Shown: piece by piece, positions 55,005-64,000 of the stretch
How the letters are laid out: the number at the start of each line of letters is the position of its first letter
Numbering within the stretch: position 1 is the stretch's first letter
NCBI GenBank assembly: GCA_963921195.1
Contig: OY992541.1
Span: 10,944,951-11,008,950 of the forward strand
Length of the DNA stretch: 64,000 bases
From: Pegoplata infirma
Lineage: Eukaryota > Arthropoda > Insecta > Diptera > Anthomyiidae
Direction: 5' to 3'
Program-made: the position numbers and the translations under genes
Notes under the pieces: model-generated
The model's input: the letters and a program-made list of their open reading frames with translations, nothing else
Databases searched by the model: none
What the model was told of the DNA's origin: nothing

Positions 55005-55974
55005 TAAGGCACGTATTTTGGTGTATTAAAACGAACATGATGCATTAATTGCTAATAAAAAAAATAGAAAAAACAGATTTGCAAATTTCGCACAATTTTG
55101 AAAAATGCCATAAAATTTTTGCAATTTATTTTTTATAAACCCGCCAGTGATTTTTTTATGTAAACTCACTCGGTTTACGCATGAGTCCACCAAATTTCGA
55201 ATGAAACCGCAAATGTGCCTCGCGAAAAACTGGTATATTAAAAAAATTACGTTTTTTCTTTCGAACTTTGATCTGCTGAAACTCCTTAACTATTCGTGGC
55301 ACATTGACGGGATTAATTCCAAAATGTTAAGAATTACAACAGCTACCAACTCTTTCTATAGAGGGGGCCGAAATCCCTTATCAAAAAACCTCGAAAATTT
55401 AAAAACTCTTAATTTTTGGTTTCAAAACTTAACCGTCTTATAAGCATCTATCAAACCAACATTAAAATAATCTCTTATATGTAGTGACTTTGTGTTATGC
55501 CGGAAAAGATTGAAATATAAGGAGAACTTAAAAAAAAAGCGAAAGAAGGTAAAAACTATGGATTATTTCAAGCCATTTTTAACGATTTTTCAAATTTAAC
55601 CCTCAGTAACTTTTACGGATAAAGTGGGGTAATCCTTAAACATTGCTCAGTGATGGTTCAAGGTTTTGTTTACACAACTGCATTTACAGTTTTCTAAATT
55701 CCAAAAACTCGGTTTTTTTAAACATTTATTTCAGTTTTACTGAGTTGAAATTTGAAAAAGATTTTGTGATATGTAACATATATTTTGTTAATTCCGTTTT
55801 GCATTTTGGAGTAAAGAATTTTATAAAAATTGTTTTTAAAAAAAAATGTTTAAAATTTTTTTTTCACAATTTTTGAAAAATTTTCGAAGTCTTAAAATTT
55901 TTTTTGAAGTTCGGAAAACTTTTTTTCTATTTTTTTTTTTGAAATGCTTTTGGATTTTTAAAGTCCCACCCGGT
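55005..55974. other. unassigned
   Basis: ORFs of 98 and 77 codons at 55147 and 55643 lack motifs and have AT-driven composition. No gene supported. Confidence 0.4.
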
Positions 55975-56075
55975 GAAAAATGTCAGATGTTATTCATATA
56001 TTATTCATATATGCTCGTCCATATGTATTACATATATGAAGCAAATGCGAAAATTGGCGGAATATGTAAACATAT
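55975..56075. repeat. CCCGGTGAAAAATGTCAGAT repeat, copy 2
   Basis: Near-identical to 53266-53400 over about 90 bp. It abuts the TIR element starting at 56074. Confidence 0.7.
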
Positions 56076-56729
56076 GCACATTAGGGTGGGTCGATTTGTA
56101 TGGATCGAAAAAAAATTAAAAATCGTATAGCAAAAACAAAATCTACAAGAAATTCTAAGAAACTTTCCCAAAGAGACCATTGGTCTAAAATCAAACCCTA
56201 TACCGCGCCTAACGACATGAAAATCCGTCCGTCCGTCTGTCTTTCTGTCTGTGTGAAACACGCTACCATCAAATGTTAGCGGAAGAATAAAAAATATAAA
56301 CGGCAAGCTGCTGAAGCGTGGCGTATCTATTTGTTATACTTCCGGTCAGATTAATACTAAATTTTAGAGAAATCTGTCCAGTGGTTCATAAGTTATTAGC
56401 AAAATGGGGAATTTTAGATGGCTTTTAACCCGAACTCCCGTGTTGAAAAAAACGCTACACACGCTTTGAAAAGGAATGGTAAGCCAAAAAAAATATTTTA
56501 GAAACTATTTTTGTCACTAAAAAAAAAATAAAAAAAAACTATTACACTCGAAAAAAAATACACTCAAAAAATTTACACTCAATTTTTTTTTTTTACAAAA
56601 ATTATTAAAAAAATTTTTACTTAAAGTAAATCAAAAATTGATATGCAACTCTCTAATTTCATCCCACAAAAGTATCTATTTTTTTTTGACGAAATATCAT
56701 TATGATCCTAAATTTCATACTTTTATTTA

Positions 56730-56858
56730 CTTAGAAAAATCCGCTGCACCAGCTTCCCTTTGTAATTAACATACAAAGGCTTTGGAGGGAATCGAACTCA
56801 CAACCCCTGCACTTACTTTCAGAGTATCACGCTACATGTTAATATACTGCAGCCCAAT
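56730..56858 (-). repeat. tRNA-derived SINE candidate 2
   Basis: On the minus strand, AACATGTAGCGTGATACTC (A-box-like) is followed by TGAAAGTAAGTGCAGGGG and TTGTGAGTTCGATTCCCTCC (B box). The layout and wording (TAGCGTG, TGAAA, GGG, GTTCGATTCCC) parallel candidate 1. No closing acceptor stem; 3' AAGTAAATAAAAG tail. Confidence 0.6.
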
Positions 56859-57320
56859 ATAAAATAAATAATAGAGTAAAATTATCATGGATTAACGATA
56901 AAAGCAGCGATTTATTGTTAAAAATTCTTATTATAATTTTTCGTCTGTAGCGTTTTCATTACCAATCAATCTAATTATTTAACTAACTAATTTATTATTT
57001 AATTTTCCAAAAATTGTTCGAATTATATTCAGCGGCAATTAGTAAAACGTTGCCGCTGGATATGTTCTTGCAGCATATCGGTATATAAAACTATGTTTTC
57101 TTTATATCTGAGGTGTAGGGTATGTTCAGCAACTTTGTAGAAAATATTATGGAAAATATTTTTGTGAAACATACCCTCTTTTTCCCTGTCATAGCGGTAT
57201 TTTTGGCTCTATTCTAACAAATCGCAAAAAACACCCCGAAAGAGGGGAAGGGTGGGGATGAAATGTTCTACAAAAATGTTACAAATAAAATTTTACTACG
57301 TACCTCAAAGCACACCAAAA

Positions 57321-57519
57321 CAGTGAATCAAGCCGACCGGCTCAAAATCGGCTGCGCGCAGCCGCCGGACAATTTTTAACTTTTTTCGAGCCGCCGCTTA
57401 ACAAAAAACAAATTTTACAACAAAACTAGAACAAAAAAGTTCAGCCGACACTGAGCCGCCGCTGAGCAAAATTGGTCGAGCCGCCGCCGCCGAAAATTTT
57501 GGGTCGGCTTGATTGACTG
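57321..57519. mobile_element. 199-bp hAT-like MITE, duplication CACCAAAA
   Basis: CAGTGAATCAAGCCGACC at the left; GGTCGGCTTGATTGACTG at the right (one change). CACCAAAA on both sides (57313-57320, 57520-57527). The interior is unusually GC-rich for the window, with repeated CGAGCCGCCGC. Confidence 0.95.
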
Positions 57520-58003
57520 CACCAAAACCCAAAAATTAACAGAAACACCAAAAAAGAGTCAAGTTCTATGTTTTGCTTATGAAAAAAATGGACAAACGGA
57601 CAAATTTTCATATCGTTAGGCGCGGTATAATGTTTGATTTTAGAAACATGGTTTCCTTGGGAAATGTTCTTAGAATTTTTTGTAGATTATGTTTTTGGTA
57701 TACGATTTTTGACAAAAAAAAAAAATCGACCCGCCCTAATGTGCATTCTTCGATGTCTCATCGACGACTAAATGAATGAGCATAATAATTTTTGTTCTCT
57801 GCATCTCATGTATAATAAATGTTCAGCAACTCAGTAGAAATTATTATGGCGAACTCCCCCACATAACGCTTATCTGTGGCTCTATTCTAACAAATCGTAA
57901 TAAACACCCCTAAAAAGGGGGAGGGCGGGAATGAAATGTTCTCAAAAATTGTTGGGCATTACATTTTATTATATACTATATTTACGTCAAAGCACATTAA
58001 AAC

Positions 58004-58312
58004 CACAGACTAATACAGACTCGACATAAGTGACAGGTGTCAAAAAAGTATTCTTTGAAAATATTAACCATATGGTTAATATTTTCAAATTATTCTACGA
58101 ATTAGGTTAGAAAGAGAAAACTGATATAACGCGCCATAAGAAAAATGGATGCCAGATCGGTTTTTGTTGTTTCACTCACTCCTAAGTCGTAGAAAGTGTT
58201 GCCATGTTAGCGTAAAACGGACTAAAAACCGCTGTATTTTCTCCTAAAATCGCTTAGTTTTTCCCGATTTTTTCTTATAAAACTCTACTCTCGAGTCTGT
58301 ATTTAGTCTGTG
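58004..58312. mobile_element. second copy of the CACAGAC MITE (inverted)
   Basis: Starts CACAGACTAATACAGACTCG, ends TTTAGTCTGTG. Matches 5608-5895 in reverse across its length (GGCGCGTTATA, GTAGAAAGTGTTGCCAT). Has an extra palindrome AATATTAACCATATGGTTAA. Confidence 0.8.
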
Positions 58313-59632
58313 CCAAAACCATTAAGGTTTATGTCTATAATTTTTCAAAATTCAATTTTGCTTCTGAATTTTTTCAACTTGAACCATTTTAACAAATATA
58401 ATTAGAGCCCGAGCTCGATCTGTACTTACAGGAAAAAAACAAATAAAATTACTGACAAAATATGTCGCCATAAGGCACGTCTCCGAAACAGAAAATGCAA
58501 ATTCCTTAATTTGTGTCTGCAATTCCAGATCATGTTAGTAACCCGTGCGAAATAATGTAAGAGACAAAAAAGTTGAAAGAAAGTATGAGGTGAGGTTGAG
58601 ATTACTAGAAGCAGAATTGTAGTGTTGGAAACTGTAAAAATTATTCTGTAGAAACTATAAATATTCACATACATATATGAAAACCAATTTCCATTAACAA
58701 GACAAACCGACATTTAAAATCCTACTGATGATAACACTAACTGGAGTGTTTAAAACCGGTATGGGAATACTAGAAATGTATATAATTTTTAGAAATTAAA
58801 TTTTTACTCTGTGTTTTTTCAACTTGAACCCTTAATTATTTTTTGTTTGTATATTTGCTTGTATATTTAAAAAATCTTTAAAAATAATATTTCTATAATA
58901 TTATTTTAAATACTTTTAAAACAAGTTTCCCCAAAAAAATAATCCAAAGTTTAAATCCAAATCCCCTAAACGGAAAAAACCCCCTAAATCTTGGGACAGC
59001 CCCCCCACCCAAACTGCCAACACTGAAAGAAAGACAATAAAATATGTATTTCACACATTATTTTTGACTCACAAAAAATTACACTCAAATATGTATTCAA
59101 AATTTAACTTTTTTACTCGTTTGTTTTGGATTTATTTTCATTGCTTGAGGAGGTATGCTTCACTAGAGGGCAAGAATTGAAAATTAATTCGAGAAAATAG
59201 GAATAACCTAAAAATAATTCTCGTAATTTGTTAGTATAAATATTTCCAGGTAGATACGTTTTATTTATTTTTAATATTTTTGTTTTACGACATTGACATT
59301 TATGTAAAATTAGTTACAGCATAATATAATTGTTTAAAATAGAAATATAGTTTTTGGTTTCTTTAATTTAAGTTTAAGTTGAATTCGTTATAAATAGTAA
59401 GATCAATAATATTGTTGTCGTTCGCTGTCCGTAACATAGGAGTGTACGACACCTGTCTTGTTTTTTTTTTCTTTTTTAAATTTTCAAATAACTTTATCAT
59501 GTTTTTTTTTTTAGGAAAATTTCAAAAAATGTTAAAATTATCCTGTAATATGAAAAGTTTTTAAAGAAAATACATGATAATAGAGTTACTTGAGATGTTA
59601 AAAAAACAGATGTCATATAGGCTTTATGAGTT
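58313..59632. other. mostly unique; probable 3' UTR and downstream of ALP gene
   Basis: No element ends recognised. A TTTATTTATTTTTA at ~59260 (AATAAA on the minus strand) is a candidate polyadenylation signal for the ALP gene. A 95-codon minus ORF at 58426-58713 has no motif, though GTAAGT follows a short frame at 58429; not called. Confidence 0.4.
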
Positions 59633-59966
59633 TTAACCCCATTTTTGAAAAAGTCCCATACGTTGGCACCGGCAATTGCTGCCCCATAAATTACAACGAC
59701 AGGAACTATTAAAACAGCAATCGTTTGGACGATGATCACAAGCTCCATTACGATGAATACAACCACGACGAATAACATGAATGCGAGTTGAGCGTCTTAA
59801 AGATAGAAAATATCAATAAATTGGGTTCAATTTTTATAAAATAATCTCATGTTTGGGCATACTTACTTTCCATTGTTCATGTCGTCATCATAGTAATCAG
59901 TATCTGGTGGATAATTATTTTCCTTTCCAAAATATTCCGGTTCGCCGAGGTCATTAGTAGCCATTT
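59633..59966 (-). CDS. agatoxin-like peptide (ALP) neuropeptide precursor, last two exons
   Basis: Two minus-strand exons, 59966-59867 and 59795-59633, flank a 71-bp intron (GTAAGT..TTTAAG). The first is preceded by a TTTTATAG acceptor, so at least one exon lies upstream (>59966). Counted from the first ATG (59964) the part seen is 86 codons. It has an acidic spacer (EPEYFG, DTDYYDDD), a GKR processing site spanning the splice junction, then a peptide with eight cysteines spaced C-X6-C-X6-CC-X4-C-X-C-X6-C-X-C, ending QKWG before the stop. That spacing and the CNLWG and QRMGLF wording match the conserved insect agatoxin-like peptide, an inhibitor-knot peptide found in insect nervous and endocrine tissue. 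Its name comes from resemblance to spider agatoxins; it is not a venom gene here. The terminal Gly suggests C-terminal amidation. No signal peptide is visible, as expected if it is on the missing exon. Confidence 0.88.
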
Positions 59967-60204
59967 CTATAAAACCAAAAAAAAAAAATGTTATTAAACA
60001 CATGTTTTGATAAGAGACTTTTGAGTAATGTTTGGGATCTTCTAAGCTTTTTAATTTTCTGCGAAACGGGAATAACAAAAAAAAAATTTGGACTTATTCC
60101 CCATATGAAAATTTCGCCCGATAATCACTTAAATCTGTCTATTGAAAGCAAATTAGTAAAAGTAGTGAGTAAGAAATTAATCAATGTTGCACCAGTAATT
60201 AATT
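59967..60204. other. ALP upstream intron, no exon recognised
   Basis: Presumed intron sequence 5' of the ALP exon. I searched the minus strand to 64000 for a signal-peptide exon ending in a phase-1 donor and found none convincing. Confidence 0.4.
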
Positions 60205-60207
60205 TAA

Positions 60208-60333
60208 GGCTGATTACTCAATGTCCAGTTCGCAGCTCACTGTCGTATTACCGGAGCCTTATGTCAAAGTTTGTATGAAAAAGTTAAATTTAAGGGAGAG
60301 TTATTTTAAAACGAAGCATTGAGTAATCTAGCC
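60208..60333. mobile_element. 126-bp MITE flanked by TTAA
   Basis: TTAA at 60204-60207 and 60334-60337. Left GGCTGATTACTCAATG, right CATTGAGTAATCTAGCC (one base longer). TTAA duplications are made by piggyBac and Kolobok elements. It lies in the presumed ALP intron. Confidence 0.75.
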
Positions 60334-60339
60334 TTAATA

Positions 60340-62150
60340 GTATTGAATAAACGTTTAACAAAAATGTAATACCAAAAAATTAAGTTAATTTTTAATTCAC
60401 ACAATTAAAACTTCAACTCAATTTTATTAAGAAATTTTTAATTGTGTCAAATAAAAATTAAATCAAAATTTAACAATTTCTTTATTTAAGAAGTTTTAAA
60501 AAATTACCAATTTTTTTAACTCCCGGTAAAAAATGTTCATATGTGATCACTAGCGCAAGTACACTCATGCATATATAAATTGAAAATATGTGCCCATAGT
60601 GCGTCTTAAAATCGAAAATGTGCATTTAAAATTTAAAAAAATATGTATTAAAAATGCATTGTTTTTACTAGAAAAGAGCTTTGTAATATAAATTAGGTTT
60701 TGTCAAATACTTTAATGCCCTCCACAATATTAAACAAATGTTTTTTGTTAGTGGACACAACTTTTAATTAGAAAATATTTTTAATTGACACATTTCGTCA
60801 TAAAAAAATATTATTTAAAGGAAATTTTTAAGAAGTTTTTTCTTTGAGTCAAAAAATATTTCTGGAACAAATTTTATAAATAAACATGTATAAATTAAAT
60901 TCGACTTACAAGCGAAGTCTCCCTGGTGTCACCCTCCGATCTTCACGAAATTTGGATATGTTGTTAAGAACGAAAATTAATTCGTCAAGTATTTTTTTTT
61001 AGCGGCCCAAACTCATTTTTAGAGGGGGTCGATTTGTATGGGGGGAAATTGACCTTTTCAGTTTTAAACGATTTACGCCTGTTTAAACAAAATTAATATA
61101 GGCATGTGTAGTATCAGGTTAAAGGTATTAAAAATACCTATCTCGTGGTGCTAACAACGGACCAAAAAAGTTAATACTTTTCGACTTATTAACAAAAATG
61201 TCCTAAAATTTTGGTATTTCAACCAATATGAGAAAAAGTTGTGCATGTTTGGACTCGTTCTTAGCACACGTAGATAGGTTTTCCAAAGACCTTTCATTTG
61301 GTATGTAACATGACTAGGTTTCTTTGCATAATATAGGAGATAAACGAAAAAAATCTGAAAAATGGCCTTGTCGTCCCCCTCTTTTTTCCCCCCTAAATAT
61401 GAATTTGCGCTGCTAAAAAAAAATACGTGCCCCTTTATTTTTTCTGATCTACAAAACAAAACCAATTCCATAAAGATCCGTAAAATTTTTTTAAAAAATT
61501 TTGACTAAAAATATTTTATTTTGACTCAAATTCTTTTTTTTTAGTAATTTTTGTAAAAAAAATATTTTTTGAGGGTAAATTTTTTTGAGTTTAAAAACAG
61601 TTTGAGTCACAAAAATACTTTGTAAAATATTTTATGATTTATTAATGCCTTTCAAAGCGTTTTTAGCGTTTCAGGGTTTTGGTCATAACTTCTTAACTGG
61701 ACCAATTTCGCTAAAATTCAATACTAACCCGGCCAACAGAATGTCAAAATTTATTTTATATGCATTTCTAAGAAAATTTTCCTGTAAGAAATTTTTAAAT
61801 TCAAGACATTTTACTTTTCGAATAGTAAAATGTTTCAGATTAGGAAAATTTTAAACCTTTTTTAGAATCTAAAAATTTCATTTTCAGAAACAAATTTCTA
61901 TATGAAATGCCTCAGAATATCATTTCTATAAGAAAATAATATTTTGTACAAGAAAATGTGGATCAGTTTTGGATTATGTTAAGGTTTTTGGAATGAGTTT
62001 TTGAAAAAATATTGATGATTATTAAAAAATTTGCAATTTATATGAAAATATGCAAAAATATGCATTTATACTAAGGATGTCGCGAATATCTGCATTTTAC
62101 CAAATATTTACTATTCGGTAAAAAAATGTATTTGCCCGGTGAAAAATGTT
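60340..62150. repeat. decayed repeats, family A fragments
   Basis: 60715-60920 and 61500-61760 carry diverged family A wording (TGCCCTCCACAATATTAAAC; TTTTGGTCATAACTTCTTAA). 60905-61480 shows phrases such as CCGATCTTCACGAAATTTGG from another dispersed repeat. No gene supported; the 106-codon minus ORF at 61151-61471 is in this repeat. Confidence 0.5.
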
Positions 62151-62164
62151 CATATATGCACATT

Positions 62165-62640
62165 AGGGTGTTTTTCTTGCATGTAACTTTTTTTATTTGA
62201 ATTTCGAGGAGTGCGCAGCGGTGTTTTGTGCCATTGGATGTTAAAATAACTGTGTGAAAATTTGAGGAAAATCGGATAAAATTAACCCTAGGCTCACGTA
62301 GGTCAAAGTTTCGAGAAAATGCCAAAATGGCCAAATTTCGTAAAAATAAAAAATATTTTTTATTTAACTTTTACCCAATAATACTCATTGTCAGACAAAA
62401 TTATGTTAACTTTTTATGACACTACTAACATTTTTAAACATGCAATACAAAAAATACCATGCATTTAGGGGGGTACCTGAAATGAATATATTCGATTTGT
62501 TGAAAATTTTATTGAACAAAAAAATTAGATCTTGCTATTCTATAGCAATGTATTATTAAACACATCCTAAGGCTTATATATTTAAAAAATTGGGGATATC
62601 CATCAACTCAATTTTTTTGGAGTCATTTGAGTTTTGCGGA
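62165..62640 (+). repeat. solo left arm of the 34273-35274 foldback
   Basis: Begins ATTAGGGTGTTTTTCTTGC and follows the left arm (GAATTTCGAGGAGTGCGCAG, GTCAAAGTTTCGAGAAAATG, AATTGGGGATATCCATCAAC). It stops at GAGTTTTGCGGATTT, exactly where the full copy reverses. No second arm. Confidence 0.85.
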
Positions 62641-63002
62641 TTTTGTGAATGCATTTTTACTTTAAACTTAATTTGTTTAAAATTTACAAATCTGTAAACT
62701 GATTAATTTGATAAAAATAACTAAGTTACGTTATATTATTTTTTTTAACATCATTAACCCATTTTGGCAGGGGATCAAATATGACCCATGCAGAAAATGT
62801 ACTTTTTCGATTCAATTTTGCGTAATTGATCACTTTAATAATATTTTTGGTGTTTTATTTTATAATAATAATTTCGAAATAACATGTATTTTTAACCGTT
62901 TGTTTACCCGATATGGCCAGGGGTAAAAAATGCATACCACCTTGTTTTTATTTATTTTTTTAATGGTTATTTTCATCTGAAACGCAAACGAGCACAGCTT
63001 AA
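62641..63002. other. unassigned
   Basis: No gene or element end recognised. Confidence 0.4.
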
Positions 63003-63603
63003 AACAAGTAAAAAAGTTAAATTCGGCCTTGCCGAATGTAGTGATACCCTCCACAATTTTAAAAAGATTATTGCAAAAAACTTTATTTAAAAGGAAATTA
63101 CTTTTGAAAAAAAAAAATTTTGGTAAAAAAAATCCGCGATTTTTTTTTTTTGTCAAAAAATATGTTCGTACTTGTTTAAATACCATTTGGTGTTCACTAA
63201 TACTAAGGATGAATTTCACATATGCCAACCAGAAGCCGAATTAAAGCATTTTGTATTTTTAGGTTATGTTGAATGTACTGAAATTTTTGAGGTGTCCTTA
63301 CATTTTCGTTCATAACTTTTGACCCGCTGAACCGATATCGCTCAAATGCAATACCAAACTTCTCGGGAGAACTTCCAATAAATATGTTAAGTTTCAGTCA
63401 TCCCTGTGCAATATTTTGTCCGCGACAGAATTTTCCACAGACAGACAGACAGACAGACGGACATCGCTAGAATGTCTTAGAATCGATCGGGCATCATGAA
63501 TATATATACTTTATGGGGTCCCAGACCGATATTTCGATAAGTTACAAACGGAATGACAAACTTATATATATCCTCTATCACTAGAGTGGAGGGTATAAAA
63601 AAA
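63003..63603 (+). repeat. family A copy A8, complete
   Basis: AACAAGTAAAAAAGTTAAAT start, ATTCGGCCTTGCCGAAT perfect hairpin, GATACCCTCCACAATTTT, CGAATTAAAGCATTTTGTAT, (CAGA)n at 63437-63460, CATCGCTAGAATGTCTTAGA, TTATGGGGTCCCAGACCGAT, CTATCACTAGAGTGGAGGGT and ATAAAAAAA end. The clearest reference copy in the window, about 600 bp. Confidence 0.9.
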
Positions 63604-63712
63604 TAGAAATTACAGAAATTCATGTTATCATAAAAAAATTTAAAACTAAATTCAAATATTTATTATTATTTATACATAACATTTCCTGATATATAAACGG
63701 TCGTATTTAAAT

Positions 63713-64000
63713 ACAAGTAAAAAAGTTAAATTCGGTCTTGCCGAATGTAATGATACCCTCCACAATTTCAAAAAGATTATTGCAAAAAACTTTTTTAAAA
63801 AGAAATTACTTTAAAAAAAAAACAAAATTAAAAAAAAAAATTGCGCAAAAAAAAAATCCGTGATTTTTTCTTTTTTTATCAAAAAATATGTTCGTACTTG
63901 TTTAAATACCATTTGTTGTTCAATTATGTTCACATATGTCAACCAGCAGCCGAATTAAAGCATTTTGTATTTTTAGGTTATGTTGAATGTACTAAAATTT
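63713..64000 (+). repeat. family A copy A9, cut by window end
   Basis: ACAAGTAAAAAAGTTAAATT, hairpin ATTCGGTCTTGCCGAAT, then the same subfamily sequence as A8 with over 90% agreement by eye. Continues past 64000. Confidence 0.9.

Larger units (their letters stand above)
56074..57746. mobile_element. 1.67-kb element with ~140-bp imperfect TIRs
   Basis: The left end ATGCACATTAGGGTGGGTCG and the following ~140 bp (TCTACAAGAAATTCTAAGAA, TATACCGCGCCTAACGACAT) recur inverted at 57590-57746. The interior contains a diverged family A fragment (56395-56600), a SINE candidate and a hAT-like MITE. No clear direct duplication; the flanks ATGCACAT/ATGTGCAT are part of the inverted ends. Confidence 0.65.

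Noticed and set aside
58426..58713. Possible short exon before a GTAAGT at 58429
   Set aside because: The exon-side bases (CCT) are a poor donor context and it lies downstream of, not upstream of, the ALP gene.

Overview
The window reads as nuclear DNA of an insect, most likely a dipteran fly. It is strongly AT-rich and gene-poor, and nearly all of it is layered transposable-element remnants. The coding signals look eukaryotic: short exons with GT-AG introns, a non-LTR retrotransposon and tRNA-derived SINE-like sequences. There is no operon structure and no bacterial, CRISPR or phage signal. The species cannot be named from the sequence.

Three coding signals can be supported. (1) On the minus strand at 59633-59966 lie two exons of an agatoxin-like peptide (ALP) neuropeptide precursor. 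They are separated by a 71-bp intron and encode an eight-cysteine knottin. The signal-peptide exon is not visible. (2) On the minus strand at 2070-2258 is a probable first coding exon of an unrecognised N/Q-rich protein, ending in a perfect CAG|GTAAGT donor; the rest lies to the left or outside. (3) At 14035-16854 on the plus strand is an uninterrupted 939-codon endonuclease/reverse transcriptase ORF of a CR1/L2-like LINE. A decayed coding fragment (37123-37504, minus) sits inside a DNA transposon.

Layout. 1-6.6 kb: a tripled 338-bp repeat including an inverted copy, palindrome clusters and several small TIR elements. 6.6-12.5 kb: old, internally repetitive dispersed repeats. 12.76-19.36 kb: one TIR element (36-bp TIRs, CAATG duplication) holding a ~175-bp tandem array, which the LINE has split. 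20-32 kb: TIR and foldback elements, several with clear target-site duplications (TSDs). 33.03-39.07 kb: a hAT-like element filled by a tail-to-tail pair of the abundant family A repeat. That pair is itself hit by two adjacent palindromic foldbacks and a second CAC-ended element with a CAGTG duplication. 39.3-42.4 kb: two head-to-tail family A copies, one holding a 1.94-kb palindrome. 43.1-44.8 kb: hAT-like element inside hAT-like element. 45.1-50.6 kb: a nest of up to five levels. 50.7-58.3 kb: more hAT-like and TIR elements and a second SINE candidate. 58.3-60.2 kb: mostly unique sequence with the ALP gene. 60.2-64 kb: TTAA-flanked MITE, repeat fragments and two more family A copies.

The best evidence for element borders is exact TSDs. 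In several cases an uninterrupted paralogous copy of the target lies elsewhere in the window. Apart from the LINE, no element here encodes an intact protein, so the DNA transposons must have been moved by enzymes encoded elsewhere.
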